A stretch of DNA of 64,000 nt from Vulcanimicrobiota bacterium (lineage in GTDB: Bacteria; Vulcanimicrobiota; Xenobia; Xenobiales; JADMJV01), in contig JAHBVR010000008.1 in assembly GCA_019637395.1 (NCBI GenBank), forward strand, positions 269,070 to 333,069. The letters run 5' to 3'. Below are positions 22,449 to 32,416 of the stretch, in pieces; the first letter of the stretch is position 1, and each line of letters starts with the position of its first letter. The translations under genes and the position numbers were made by a program. Below the pieces are notes generated by a model. That model was not told the DNA's origin and ran no database searches. It saw only the letters and a program-made list of their open reading frames with translations.

Positions 22449-23306
22449 CTAGCCGATGCGCACGCGCTCGAGAGCGCGGATGGCAGACTGGCGGGCGTTC
22501 AGGATCATCCACATATAAACGGGGGTGATCAGCGCCGGCCAACCGCACCAGAAGAGTAACGACAGGCTTTCCTGCATCATCGGGCCGGTGGGGCTGCCGG
22601 CGCCGAACATCGAGCACAGGTAGCCGAAGACCGGATGGAGCAACCACAGCGGTCCGAGCACGAAGCCACCGATCATAAAGAGCATTCCGCTGCCGGCCAT
22701 CCAAACCAGGGTGTTGACCGAGGCCTTGCGACCGGCCTCGTGGGTGTCTTTGCAGGTGGCCGAGATGTAGACGCCCTGGTAGGCGAAGTAGAGGATGCAC
22801 AGGGCCGAGAGCACCACCAGCATCACCAGCGAATAGAGGCTTTGGCCCGACATCAGGGTGACCACCGCCAGAGCGGGGGTCCAGACGGCGAACTCGCGCA
22901 GCAAGGAACGGCTCTCGGAGAGAGCCACTCCGTCGGCGAAGTCGGCGCTGTTGATGCGGGTCAGGGCCAGGGCCAGCAGGGTGCCCTGCTGGCGCGCCTG
23001 GACCACCGAAGGCGCCGTGCTCAAGGCCGCCTTGGTGGAGAGATACAGTAGTTGAATGACACCGGCGGCGGCCAGGGCGATGGCCAGGTTCATCCGGTCG
23101 TTGTCGTTGCTCAAGCCGCTGGCTTCCACCATATAATTGGTGAAAAGGCCCAGCGGCAGCATCAGCAGCAGGGCGTAGCCCGCGTAGCCGCGCCATAAGG
23201 TTCTGAGGGCCGAGGCACGTGCGGCGCGGCTGCGGTTGGTGACCCAGAAGGGGTTTTCGTGAATGCCTTTGACCCGCTGGAGGTAGTTGCTAAATCTGCG
23301 AAACAT
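22449..23306 (-). CDS. ABC-2-type transporter permease-like membrane protein
   Basis: 285 residues with six hydrophobic segments (for example YAGYALLLMLPLGLFTNYMV, LIMSGQ-proximal TPALAVVTLMSG, LVMLVVLSALCILYFAY, MLFMIGGFVLGPLW, LFWCGWPALITPVYMWMI). The cytoplasmic piece VVQARQQGTLLALALTRINS matches the coupling region of ABC-2 permeases ('xxREQGTLExLLxTxxS'). It is preceded 13 nt upstream by a second permease gene, and the two probably form a heterodimer. No ATPase gene is in this cluster. Confidence 0.75.
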   Translation of the reverse strand: MFRRFSNYLQRVKGIHENPFWVTNRSRAARASALRTLWRGYAGYALLLMLPLGLFTNYMVEASGLSNDNDRMNLAIALAAAGVIQLLYLSTKAALSTAPSVVQARQQGTLLALALTRINSADFADGVALSESRSLLREFAVWTPALAVVTLMSGQSLYSLVMLVVLSALCILYFAYQGVYISATCKDTHEAGRKASVNTLVWMAGSGMLFMIGGFVLGPLWLLHPVFGYLCSMFGAGSPTGPMMQESLSLLFWCGWPALITPVYMWMILNARQSAIRALERVRIG

Positions 23307-23319
23307 CTCTTGGGGCCTC

Positions 23320-24126
23320 CTAAATTCTCACCGCGGAGCGTTCGCGCCGCAGGGCATCGAGCCAGAGCAGCGAGGCTGCACAGAAGTGGAAAGCGGTCAC
23401 CAGCAGCACCGGCATGGCTCCCTGGGCGAGGGCTCCGCTGGCATAGACCGGATGAAGCAGCAGCAATGATTGGTTGCTGCTCAGGGCGGCCGCCAGGGGC
23501 GTCAGGATCAACAAGCTGCCGGCTACGCCGGCGGCCATTCTGTGAGCGTTCTGGGTGCTCTTGCAGCAGTAAGAACTCCACAAGCCGACGGTTCCGTAGA
23601 AGGCCACCGTCGAGAAGAGCAGGGCGATGCACAGCATGGCTTTGATTCCGAAACCGGCCACGGCGCCCAGCAGTAGAGCCAGAGGGGACACGATGAGCAG
23701 TTCGCGGAGCACCGGCCAGAGTCCGGAGGCCAGGCGCCCGTTGACGATTTCGCTGGCCGACATCATGGTCGACTGCAGGCTCTCAAAGGTTTTTTTCTCG
23801 CGTTCCCCGGTCACCTGACTGCTGGTGCCGTGCAGCGAGAGGCCGATGGCCACGAGCAGGACCAGGAAGTGGCTGATGGTGAGGGCGCCCAGCCATTGGT
23901 GGGTCAAGCTGGTCAGGGCATTGTAGAGGCGGTCCTGGTCGTAGACGGGCGAGACGGCGTCCAGGATTTCCGGCAGAGCCAGCATGGCCACGAAAGCCAG
24001 GGGAACGAGCACGCACCAGACGAGACTCATTTGTCGCACCCAAAAGCTGGACTTCGAGCGCTGGTATTCGCGGCTTTCGAGCAGCCGGTATTTGAAGAAG
24101 ATCGGGTTATTCCAAAGCGCCTGCAT
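23320..24126 (-). CDS. ABC-2-type transporter permease-like membrane protein
   Basis: 268 residues with six hydrophobic segments. The first cytoplasmic loop contains VTGEREKKTFESLQSTMMSA-SEIVNGR, the classical ABC-2 permease signature ('GEREx-GTxExLLxT-P-EI-xGK'). The N-terminus (WNNPIFFKYRLLESREYQRS) resembles the next permease and marks the pair as paralogues. First gene of a leftward operon with the second permease and the serine/threonine kinase. Confidence 0.8.
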   Translation of the reverse strand: MQALWNNPIFFKYRLLESREYQRSKSSFWVRQMSLVWCVLVPLAFVAMLALPEILDAVSPVYDQDRLYNALTSLTHQWLGALTISHFLVLLVAIGLSLHGTSSQVTGEREKKTFESLQSTMMSASEIVNGRLASGLWPVLRELLIVSPLALLLGAVAGFGIKAMLCIALLFSTVAFYGTVGLWSSYCCKSTQNAHRMAAGVAGSLLILTPLAAALSSNQSLLLLHPVYASGALAQGAMPVLLVTAFHFCAASLLWLDALRRERSAVRI

Positions 24127-24323
24127 CTATAAGGCCTCCACTCCGTTTGAGTGTTTCTCTATCATCCTTCCACCTTCCTACAATCGGACTCGGCCGTCAA
24201 TAACCGATATCACACACCCCCTGCATCACGTCTTACCTTGGGCAACGGTTCATTTTCGCGCATAGTTCCTCGAAGTTTGGGGAATGCTGAGCCTTCATAC
24301 CCGTCCAGAGAAAGGTCCCCAGA

Positions 24324-27300
24324 ATGAGCACAGAGACACACCAGAACACCAACCGGCTGGCCCGGGAGTCGAGTCCCTACCTGTTGCAGCACGCCCACAA
24401 TCCGGTGGACTGGTTTCCCTGGGGTCAGGAAGCTTTGGAAAAGGCCCGCAAAGAGGGCAAGCCGATTTTCTTAAGCATCGGCTACTCGGCCTGCCACTGG
24501 TGTCACGTGATGGAACGCGAGAGCTTTGAAAGCCCGGCTATCGCTAAAATTCTCAACGAAAACTACGTGGCCATCAAGGTCGACCGCGAAGAACGCCCTG
24601 ACCTGGACGAAATCTACATGGCCGCCACTCTCAGCATCACCGGGCAGGGCGGTTGGCCCATGAATGTGTTTCTCACCCCCGACTTGAAACCGTTTTTTGC
24701 CGGTACCTACTTCCCGGCCGAGGACGGCCCCGGCCGCCCGGGGTTTTTGACTCTGCTCACCCAGCTCAGCGAGGTCTGGAAGAACAGCAAGAACGAGCTG
24801 GTGGAGCAGGCGGAGCGGGTCACTTCCCGGCTCAAGCGCCAGTTCAAAGGGGAAGGCAAGGTACTCGGTTTGGAGCCGGAGTTGCTCGATCAGTCGATCT
24901 CCGATCTGGCCCAGCGCTTTGACGCCCAGAACGGTGGCTTTGGCAAGGCCCCCAAGTTCCCGGCGCCCTCCAATCTGCAGTTGCTGTTGCGCTATCACGC
25001 CCGTAGCGGCGACCCGCGAGTCGCCGAGATGGCCGTGCGCACCCTGGACGGTATGGCCAACGGGGGGATTTTTGATCACCTGGGCGGCGGCTTCGCCCGC
25101 TACGCCGTGGATGAGCGTTGGATGGTGCCGCATTTCGAGAAGATGCTTTACGATAACGCGCAGATGGCCAACCTTTACATCGAAGGTTACCAGGCCACCC
25201 AGAGCCAGCTTTACAAGAAAGTGGCCCGCCAGACGTTGGATTATCTGCTGCGCGACATGGCAGCCCCCGAAGGCGGCTTTTATTCCTCCCGCGACGCCGA
25301 GTCGGAAGGGGAAGAAGGTAAATACTATTGTTGGACGGTCGAAGAGATTCTGGACGTTTTGGGCGAGGGCCCGGGCCGCAACTTCTGCGCTTACTACGGC
25401 GTCAACAGCCAGGGCAATTGGGAGGGCAAGAATGTCCTGCACGTCAGCCGCCCTCTTAACCAGGTGGCCGCCCAACTCGGCCTGGACGCCGATGATTATG
25501 AAAAAGAACTCGAGGCCTCGCGGCAAAAATTGCTGGAAGCGCGGGCTCGGCGGGTGGCACCGGGGCTGGACGACAAGATCGTCACCGCCTGGAACGGCAT
25601 GGCTATTCAGGCGCTGGCCGAAGGCTATCGCGTCTTTGGGGAAGTTCGCTATCTGGAGGCGGCTCGCCAGACCGCGACTTTCCTCAAGACCAACCTGACC
25701 AGGGGGGAAGGCCGGCTGCTGCGCAGTTGGCGCGCCGGCCAGGCCCGGTTGAACGCCTACCTGGAAGACTATGCCTTCCTGGCCGAAGGCCTGTTGAGCC
25801 TGTACGAGGCCTGCGGCGAGTTCGAATATTTCGTCTGGGCCCGGCAACTGAGCGAGAGCATGCAAAAGCACTTCGCCCATCCCGACGGCGGCTTTTACGA
25901 CACCAGCGACGATCACGAAGAGCTACTGGTGCGCCATCGCAACTCCAGCGACGCGGCGGTGCCTTCGGCTCAAGCCGTGGCCGCGCTGGTGCTGGCCCGC
26001 CTGGCTTATCAGCTCGATCGCAAAGACTTGCGCGAGCAGGCGTTGGGGACCTTGCTTGCCCTGGGCAAAGAGTTGCGCGCTTTCCCGGCCGGCTTCTGCC
26101 GCCATCTGCTGGTGCTCGACTACTGCCTGGCCGGTCCGCTGGAAGTCTGCTGGTCCGTGCCGGCCGAGGCCGGGCGCCAGCCTGTCATGGATGCGCTGGG
26201 CCGCCTGTTTGTGCCTAACCGAGCCATCGCCTGGCTGCGCGCCGGCGAGAGCCATGCGGAACTCAAGCTGACCGAGGGCAAGACGGTGGAAGCCACTCCC
26301 ACCGCGCATTTCTGCCAGTCCGGCACCTGCGCCGCGCCGGTGACCCAGGCCGAAGATGTGGTCAAAGCCATCGCCGCCCTGAAAGAACACGTGCGCTTTG
26401 AACTGCACCCCCGTCTGCCCGGCGGCGCCACTCCCGAAGCCACCGCTCGCCTGGCCGCCGCCAAGCCCAAAGCCTACAAGAAGCTCGGCCAGACGGGTTT
26501 GATGGTCAGCCGCCTCGGCTTTGGCGGCTACCGAGTCGACGATGAGAGCGAAGAGCACCGCCTGGCTCTGGAAGCAGCCCTGGAGGGCGGCATCAATCTG
26601 ATCGACACTTCCACCAACTACACCGAAGGAGGCAGCGAACGCCTCATCGGCGGCATTCTGCGCCTGCACCCCGAGCGCCGCGAGGAGCTGGTGGTGGTCA
26701 GCAAGGCCGGCTACATCCAGGGCAGCAATCTGGATGTGGCCCGTGCCCGCGAGCAACTGGGCCAGCCCTACCCGGAACTGGTGACTTACCAGGATGGTCT
26801 TTGGCACTGCATTCACCCGATGTTTCTGGCTGACCAACTGGAGCGCTGCTGTATGCGGCTGTCGCTGGCCAGGGTGGACGTTATGCTGCTGCACAATCCC
26901 GAGTATTATTTGCTGGACGCCAAGCAAAAAGGAGCCGATCTGGCCGCTTCCCGCAGCGAATTTGAGCGCCGCCTGGAACAGGCTTTTGCTTGCCTGGAAG
27001 AGCTGGTCAAAGAAGGCCGTATCGGCTATTACGGAGTGTCTTCCAATACCTTTGCCGCTCCCGCCGATGAGTTCACCGCCACTTCCTTCGCTCGCATGTT
27101 GGAGCTGGCCAAGAAAGTGGGCGGTGAGAATCACCATTTCGCAGTGGTTCAGACACCCCTGAATTTGCTCGAGCCGGAAGCGGCCGAGGGCTTCTCGGCC
27201 GAGGTGGAAAAAGCCGGCCTGGCCTTGCTGGTCAACCGTCCGCTCAACTGCTTCGTGCAGCAGACGCTGGTGCGCCTGGCCGACTTCGAGTCCGAAGAGG

Positions 27301-27884
27301 AACCCAACCTGGACAAGAGTCTTCAGGCGATGGCCGAGGCCGAGAACGAGTATCGCGAAACTTTCGGGCCCTTCGTGCAAGGACCCGGATCCGACCAGTT
27401 GTTCCGCTTCGCCGAAAACATGCGCGGTCTGGACATGCACCTGCAGAACCTGGACCATTGGACCCAGTTGGAGAGCCGCCAGATCCGGCCGGCCTTGCTC
27501 GATCAGATTCAGGCTTTGGACCAGGCTATGACCGGCGCCATCACCGAACCCTGGATTCGCTGGCGGGAAAAATACATGGCCACTTTCCGGGACGTCAGCA
27601 ATGACCTGGAAGAGATTGCCATCCGCAAGAGCCAGCGAGTTTCCGAATCGGTGGCCGAACTGATGCCGCAACTGCCGGGAGCGGGCGCGGGCGCCTCCCT
27701 CTCGCAGTTGGGCGTCTGGGTGGTGGACGGTGTACCTGGAGTCTCCAGCGTGCTGGTAGGCATGCGCACAGAAGACTATGTCGAAGATATGCTGCCGGTA
27801 CTGGAGTGGTCCGCCTGCAAGAACAGCGCCCAGGTCTTTGATGCTCTCAAGGAATGGAGCAACCCGCACGGCGTGCTGGCTTGA
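24324..27884 (+). CDS. DUF255 thioredoxin-like/glycan-processing-like protein fused to an aldo/keto reductase
   Basis: 1186 residues in one uninterrupted frame; AAAGG precedes the ATG. Residues 1-700 are a complete YyaL/SPATA20-type protein: [20 protein letters not shown], the redox motif CHWC (57-60) in [42 protein letters not shown], then the (alpha/alpha)6 barrel with [20 protein letters not shown] and [12 protein letters not shown] 20-residue linker leads into an aldo/keto reductase (about 718-1180): [32 protein letters not shown] (catalytic Asp and Tyr), VVSKAGY (Lys, about 791), MLLHNPE (His, about 854) and a C-terminal [16 protein letters not shown]. The fusion is unusual. Substrates are unknown. 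Confidence 0.9.
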   Translation: MSTETHQNTNRLARESSPYLLQHAHNPVDWFPWGQEALEKARKEGKPIFLSIGYSACHWCHVMERESFESPAIAKILNENYVAIKVDREERPDLDEIYMAATLSITGQGGWPMNVFLTPDLKPFFAGTYFPAEDGPGRPGFLTLLTQLSEVWKNSKNELVEQAERVTSRLKRQFKGEGKVLGLEPELLDQSISDLAQRFDAQNGGFGKAPKFPAPSNLQLLLRYHARSGDPRVAEMAVRTLDGMANGGIFDHLGGGFARYAVDERWMVPHFEKMLYDNAQMANLYIEGYQATQSQLYKKVARQTLDYLLRDMAAPEGGFYSSRDAESEGEEGKYYCWTVEEILDVLGEGPGRNFCAYYGVNSQGNWEGKNVLHVSRPLNQVAAQLGLDADDYEKELEASRQKLLEARARRVAPGLDDKIVTAWNGMAIQALAEGYRVFGEVRYLEAARQTATFLKTNLTRGEGRLLRSWRAGQARLNAYLEDYAFLAEGLLSLYEACGEFEYFVWARQLSESMQKHFAHPDGGFYDTSDDHEELLVRHRNSSDAAVPSAQAVAALVLARLAYQLDRKDLREQALGTLLALGKELRAFPAGFCRHLLVLDYCLAGPLEVCWSVPAEAGRQPVMDALGRLFVPNRAIAWLRAGESHAELKLTEGKTVEATPTAHFCQSGTCAAPVTQAEDVVKAIAALKEHVRFELHPRLPGGATPEATARLAAAKPKAYKKLGQTGLMVSRLGFGGYRVDDESEEHRLALEAALEGGINLIDTSTNYTEGGSERLIGGILRLHPERREELVVVSKAGYIQGSNLDVARAREQLGQPYPELVTYQDGLWHCIHPMFLADQLERCCMRLSLARVDVMLLHNPEYYLLDAKQKGADLAASRSEFERRLEQAFACLEELVKEGRIGYYGVSSNTFAAPADEFTATSFARMLELAKKVGGENHHFAVVQTPLNLLEPEAAEGFSAEVEKAGLALLVNRPLNCFVQQTLVRLADFESEEEPNLDKSLQAMAEAENEYRETFGPFVQGPGSDQLFRFAENMRGLDMHLQNLDHWTQLESRQIRPALLDQIQALDQAMTGAITEPWIRWREKYMATFRDVSNDLEEIAIRKSQRVSESVAELMPQLPGAGAGASLSQLGVWVVDGVPGVSSVLVGMRTEDYVEDMLPVLEWSACKNSAQVFDALKEWSNPHGVLA

Positions 27885-27896
27885 ATGCTCTGACTT

Positions 27897-28598
27897 ATGG
27901 AAGTCGCTCTGCGGGCGCCGGCCTGGCTCACACCAGGCCTGGACTGGCGCCGTTACGTTGAGGAGAACACGCAGGCGGTGCTGCAGGTAGGGGGCAAAGA
28001 CCGAGCCCGCGTGCGCCTGCTCCGTTGTCCCGACGGCAGAACAGCGCTCCTTAAGGACTTCTCCAAGGCCAGCTGGCTTTACCGCCATTCTATAGGCCGG
28101 CTTTCCATCCAGAACGAGGCGGCGGCCTATGCGGCCGCCGACTCCCTGGTCGGAGTTCCCAGACTGCTGGCCCGCCCGGACTCAGACAGCCTGCTGGTGG
28201 AAGCCATCCCCGGGCGTTCTCTGAATACCATCCCGCGCGAGACGCACCGGTTGCCCTTCGCGATCATCGAGCAGGCGCGCCAGTTGCTGGCTGGACTGCA
28301 CGCCCTGGGGGTGGCTCACGCCGACCTGGGCCATGACTCGGATGGCTGGTTTGGCCGTGACGCCAACGTGCTCTGGGGAGATGACGGCCAACTCTATCTG
28401 GTGGACATGGCCAGCGCCGTTTTTCGCAACCGTTGCCCGGCGCCGATTTTCGAGGCCTTCTGCTGGCACGACCGGCTGCTCATCACCAAGATTTTGCGGC
28501 GTTTCTTTCCCGATCGCAGCGAGCAGCCGGAGTATTCCATGCACCGGCAGATGCCGGTAGCCCAACGGCGCTGGCTTAAGTTACTCAAGAAGATTTGA
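27897..28598 (+). CDS. Small kinase-like protein (Kdo/WaaP or RIO-like)
   Basis: 233 residues beginning 12 nt after the fusion gene. It keeps the core of a protein-kinase-like fold: TALLKDFSKASWLYRHSIG (Lys region, as in lipid A-core/Kdo kinases), NEAAAYAAADSLVGVPRLL (alpha-C and strand), LVEAIPGRSL, LHALGVAHADLGHDSDGW (HxDLxH-type catalytic loop), NVLWGDDGQLYLVDMASAVF (metal-binding Asp). The alternation fits WaaP/InaA/RIO-like kinases that phosphorylate sugars or proteins rather than a Hanks kinase. No signal or membrane segment was seen. Confidence 0.75.
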   Translation: MEVALRAPAWLTPGLDWRRYVEENTQAVLQVGGKDRARVRLLRCPDGRTALLKDFSKASWLYRHSIGRLSIQNEAAAYAAADSLVGVPRLLARPDSDSLLVEAIPGRSLNTIPRETHRLPFAIIEQARQLLAGLHALGVAHADLGHDSDGWFGRDANVLWGDDGQLYLVDMASAVFRNRCPAPIFEAFCWHDRLLITKILRRFFPDRSEQPEYSMHRQMPVAQRRWLKLLKKI

Positions 28599-28688
28599 GA
28601 AGCAACTACCATGCCCACGGTGCAAAAATCGGCAGGAATTCGCACTTGACTTCCTCAACACATCTCATTGAATGTTGAGGGGGAACAG

Positions 28689-31600
28689 TTGAGCAACTAC
28701 CAGGAGACCGGCTCAACCGTCTCCGTTTCCTCGGTTGTTTCGCAACGTTCCGTCGGCGACCTGACCGGCTTGAGTCTGGGCAGCAACCTCGAGATCCAGG
28801 AACGTATCGGCCGTGGCGGTATGGGCTCTGTCTATCTGGCCCGCCACCGAGACTGGAACCTGAGCCTGGCCGTCAAGTCACCCCGAGCGGATCTGCTGAC
28901 CGAGGAAACCGACAAAGAGCGCTGGCTGTTGGAAGCGCAGACCTGGATCGACCTGGGCGTTCATCCCAACATCGTGCGCTGCTGGTTCATCCGCGAGCAC
29001 GAAGGGATCCCGCTGCTTTTCCTGGACTACGTGGCCGGCGGCAGTCTCAAGGAGGCGATCGAGCAACGCCGTTACGGAGTGGCTAACTGGCCGCGTGTCA
29101 TCGATCTGGCCATTCAAGCCTGTGACGGACTTCATCACGCTCATGTCTCCGGCATTGTGCACCGCGACGTCAAGCCGGCCAACCTGCTGCTCGATGAGGA
29201 AGGCCGTCTTTACGTGACCGACTTCGGGCTGGTCAAGCTGCAGGGCGCCGAGGAGCGTCCGCGCTCGGCCGGCGGTCACGTCAACGTGGCCGAAATGGAT
29301 GCCGGTTTGACCAGTACCGGCACCGTCCTGGGCACTCCCAACTATTGCGCTCCCGAACAATGGATGCAAGAAGACGTGGGAGCTCCCGCTGACCTTTACG
29401 CGATGGGCGTGGTCATCTACGAAATGGCGGTGGGGCAGCTGCCCTTCGAGGCCGGGCCCGGCCCACTGGGCCTGGGGCAGCTCCTGAGCCAGGTCTTGAG
29501 CGAGGAGCCGCCGCGTCCCAGCCTGTTGCAACCATCTATTCCGCCTGAATTGGAAGCGACCATTCTCAAGCTCTTGGCCAAGGAGCCGCAAGGGCGTCAC
29601 GCAACGGCTTTGGTGCTGCGCGAGGAACTGGCGGGAATTTATGCCAGAGTCACCGGCAAACCCTATCCCAGACCTGTTCCCAAGCCGGTGGAGGCGGTAG
29701 TGGACGTGCTCAACAACAAAGCCGTCAGCCTGTACTCGTTGGGACGCAAGAACCAGGCGGAAAAGACCTGGCAGCAGGCGCTGCGGCTCGACTCGCTGCA
29801 TCCCGAGGTGGTCTATAATCGCGGCTGGCTGCTGTGGCAACAGGGACGCCATACTCCGGGGGATTTGACCGCCATGTTGCGCCAGGTCAAGGTCACCTAT
29901 CCGCGCGGAGCGGTCCACTGCGGTCTGGCCCACCTGCTGGGTGCCGAGGCGGAAATGGCCGAGCAGAACCTGGACGCGTCCCTCAGCGAGGTGGAAGCTT
30001 CCAGCGACAGTTCGGTGTGGCGCCACCTGGGGGATGCGCGCATGGCCCTGGAGCGTTATGCCGAAGCGGCCCAGGCCTATCAGCAGTCCCTCTACATCAA
30101 TCCGCTCGACGAAGCCGCCCGGGACCATCTGGAAATGGCCCTGGCCAAAACGCGCCGGTTGCAGGGTCGCTGCCTTTTTCCCAAGCCGGGACCTCTGCTG
30201 CATTTGCAGCGACAGCACCGTCTGACTTCGGTACAGTGGGCCGGAGGCGGTTGGCTGTGGCTCGGTCACGAACACATGGAATGGCTTCCTCCCGATTCGG
30301 GACGGCGTTCCTGGAGTGTTCGCCATGACTTTGGCTTGCGCAAGGTGGTCATCTCCTTACCGGCCGACAAGGTGCTGGCGGTGGAAACTTTGCCGGCCGC
30401 CTGCTGGTCTCTCGACAGCGGTGTTTTTGAGAGCGCGCTGGACCATGGAGAACGCTACTACTGCTTGACTCCGGATGGCCTGTCGAGCGTGGTCGGGTTG
30501 GTGGAACTGCGCATCCAGTCCCTGCAGGACGGTAAGTCCGCCCGACTCTTGCGCGGCCATCAAAAGCAGGTTCTCAGCGCCATGTTCTGCGAGCCCAATC
30601 GGTTGCTCACGGGCGCCTGTGATCGCACCGCCCGGGTCTGGGATGTGGACAAGGCACTGTGTCTGCAAGTTTTGCAGGGGCATCGCGACTTTGTCACCTG
30701 TCTGGACTATAGCCCCGAGACCGGTCTGGTGGTGACGGGCAGCAATGACGGCACGGCTCGCACCTGGCACCTCAACACGGGTGAATTTTTCGTAGAGCTG
30801 GCCGAAGGGGCGGCCGTGCAGTCGGTCAGCTTTGCCCGGCAAGGCCGCTTTGCTTTGGTGCAGAGCCAGACGGCCGAAACTCACGAATGGCAGACTTCCA
30901 TCTTCGACTCGCGCACCGGGCAGCGCGCCCGCCGTTTGGCCGGGCAGTCGCGGGTCTCGCCGGACGGAGATTTCATGCTCACCTGGCGCCCGTTCGAGGA
31001 CCGTTATTTGTTGGAGATTCGGGAAGTGGAGAGCGGTTGCATGCGGCGCTCCCTGGTCATCGAAGACGGCCCGGTCAGCGATGGTTGCTTCTCGGAAGAT
31101 GGGCGTTTTTTTGCCGTGGTCACGGTGCAAGGAAGTTTTCGTCTTTACGAGTTTGATGAGCCCTGGCGCGTGCTGCCCGGCGAGTTGATGCTGACCTATA
31201 CGCGCGGCGGTCAGGACTTGGAAGAAAGCCGCGAGCAATTTTTGGCCCTCTTGCGCCAGGCGGAAGAGGCCTGTGCCCAGGGAGAGTTCGTCAAGGCCCG
31301 GGAATCTCTGCAGGGAGCGCGGGAAGTTCCCGGTTACCGGCGTGACCCGCAGGCACGAGCTCTGACACGCCAACTGGGCCAACATTTGACGCGCGGCGGA
31401 CTGCTTTCATGCTGGGAAGTCCGTTTGCTGGACAAAGCCGGCGGCATCCTCCCCTGCGTTATTTTGCAACTACCCGGCCACCGCTTGCTGACGGCCAACG
31501 ACAAGATCATGCGGCTTTGGGACAGTCAGATGGGCAACTGCATCCGCGGTTTTCCCGGGCACAGCGAAAGCATTCGCGGCCTGGCCTTGCATCCCGGCGG

Positions 31601-32390
31601 AACGCAAGCCGCTTCCGGTTCTCTGGACCGAGGGGTGCGCAGTTGGGACCTGGCCAGCGGCCAATGCCTGCGGCGTGTGGTGGCTACCCGAGGCGGTGTA
31701 GTAGACTTGCACTGGTCCCTATCTTACGAGCATGTGCTGGCTCTGACCAATCAGTATGTCCTGTGCGGTCTGGACTTTAGCCTGGGCGAGGAAGTTTTCC
31801 AAAGGCCGGCGACCGGTCTCACCTGGATGCTGGGCATCGGCGATCAGGCCTGGTTGGGTGGGCCCGTCACCCCCGGACGCCTGCAAACCGTGGACTGCAA
31901 AAACGGCAAAGTGGTGCGCGCCTTTTCTTCCTCCGACCACAACGAGGCGACTTTGCTGGCCACTGCCGCCTGCACCTACGGCGACGGGCGCTACGGAGTG
32001 ACTGCCAGTCCGGATGGCCGCCTGCACCTTTGGGAGCTGGCCGAAGGCCGCCATCTGGGTCAACTACTCGAAATCGGCAGTCGGGCCAGCCATCTGGCCA
32101 TCAGTCCGGACGGTCTGTGCCTGGCCTTGGGTCTGGAGAATGGTTGGGTCCAGATTTGGGATCTGGAAAAGCGGCTGTTATGCCAATCCATCGAAGGTCC
32201 ATGGGGAAAACTCACCGGCCTGGCTCTCTCTTCGGATAGCTGCGAACTCTATATTTTAGGCAGCGATCAGGTGCTGCGCGTGTGGGAGATGGAGTGGGAA
32301 ATTCTAGACCATTCGGTGCGCCGGAAGCTGACCGACACGCTGCCCAAAGGGGGTCTGTTCTCACGCCTGTGGCGGGGCCTGAGAGGGTAA
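28689..32390 (+). CDS. Serine/threonine kinase with TPR and WD40 repeats
   Basis: 1233 residues from TTG 28689, chosen for the GAGGGGG ribosome site 5-8 nt upstream; an in-frame TTG at 28668 lacks one. The kinase domain (about 35-310) has IGRGGMGSVYLA, LAVKSPR, IVHRDVKPANLLLD and VTDFGLVKL, with all catalytic residues present. TPR-like helices follow (about 345-490; YAEAAQAYQQSLYINPLDEA). The rest is beta-propeller: WD40 blocks around 620-700 (LLTGACDRTARVWDVD, GSNDGTARTWHL), 905-1000 (KIMRLWDSQMGN, SGSLDRGVRSWDLASG) and 1110-1205. There is no transmembrane segment, so it is a cytoplasmic scaffold-kinase. It may phosphorylate or sense partners bound by the propellers; the partners are unknown. 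Confidence 0.92.
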   Translation: MSNYQETGSTVSVSSVVSQRSVGDLTGLSLGSNLEIQERIGRGGMGSVYLARHRDWNLSLAVKSPRADLLTEETDKERWLLEAQTWIDLGVHPNIVRCWFIREHEGIPLLFLDYVAGGSLKEAIEQRRYGVANWPRVIDLAIQACDGLHHAHVSGIVHRDVKPANLLLDEEGRLYVTDFGLVKLQGAEERPRSAGGHVNVAEMDAGLTSTGTVLGTPNYCAPEQWMQEDVGAPADLYAMGVVIYEMAVGQLPFEAGPGPLGLGQLLSQVLSEEPPRPSLLQPSIPPELEATILKLLAKEPQGRHATALVLREELAGIYARVTGKPYPRPVPKPVEAVVDVLNNKAVSLYSLGRKNQAEKTWQQALRLDSLHPEVVYNRGWLLWQQGRHTPGDLTAMLRQVKVTYPRGAVHCGLAHLLGAEAEMAEQNLDASLSEVEASSDSSVWRHLGDARMALERYAEAAQAYQQSLYINPLDEAARDHLEMALAKTRRLQGRCLFPKPGPLLHLQRQHRLTSVQWAGGGWLWLGHEHMEWLPPDSGRRSWSVRHDFGLRKVVISLPADKVLAVETLPAACWSLDSGVFESALDHGERYYCLTPDGLSSVVGLVELRIQSLQDGKSARLLRGHQKQVLSAMFCEPNRLLTGACDRTARVWDVDKALCLQVLQGHRDFVTCLDYSPETGLVVTGSNDGTARTWHLNTGEFFVELAEGAAVQSVSFARQGRFALVQSQTAETHEWQTSIFDSRTGQRARRLAGQSRVSPDGDFMLTWRPFEDRYLLEIREVESGCMRRSLVIEDGPVSDGCFSEDGRFFAVVTVQGSFRLYEFDEPWRVLPGELMLTYTRGGQDLEESREQFLALLRQAEEACAQGEFVKARESLQGAREVPGYRRDPQARALTRQLGQHLTRGGLLSCWEVRLLDKAGGILPCVILQLPGHRLLTANDKIMRLWDSQMGNCIRGFPGHSESIRGLALHPGGTQAASGSLDRGVRSWDLASGQCLRRVVATRGGVVDLHWSLSYEHVLALTNQYVLCGLDFSLGEEVFQRPATGLTWMLGIGDQAWLGGPVTPGRLQTVDCKNGKVVRAFSSSDHNEATLLATAACTYGDGRYGVTASPDGRLHLWELAEGRHLGQLLEIGSRASHLAISPDGLCLALGLENGWVQIWDLEKRLLCQSIEGPWGKLTGLALSSDSCELYILGSDQVLRVWEMEWEILDHSVRRKLTDTLPKGGLFSRLWRGLRG

Positions 32391-32416
32391 GCTAACGGGG
32401 CTTCGAATCGGCGCTG

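Noticed and set aside
22312-23196. Long N-terminal extension of the serine/threonine kinase frame
   Set aside because: It runs antisense-like across the ABC-2 permease gene in the wrong register and has no domain. The kinase fold begins just after 22311.
25923-28088. 721-codon open frame on the minus strand
   Set aside because: It is the antisense of the DUF255-aldo/keto reductase gene. Long antisense frames arise from the strong GC bias at third positions, and the translation has no recognisable domain.
28646-28673. Possible promoter TTGACT-16-TTGAAT before the WD40 kinase
   Set aside because: The -10 box is poor and the predicted transcript start would fall inside the ribosome-binding site of the chosen TTG codon.
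28878-30326. 482-codon minus-strand frame
   Set aside because: Antisense to the kinase-TPR-WD40 gene, whose motifs and codon use are convincing.
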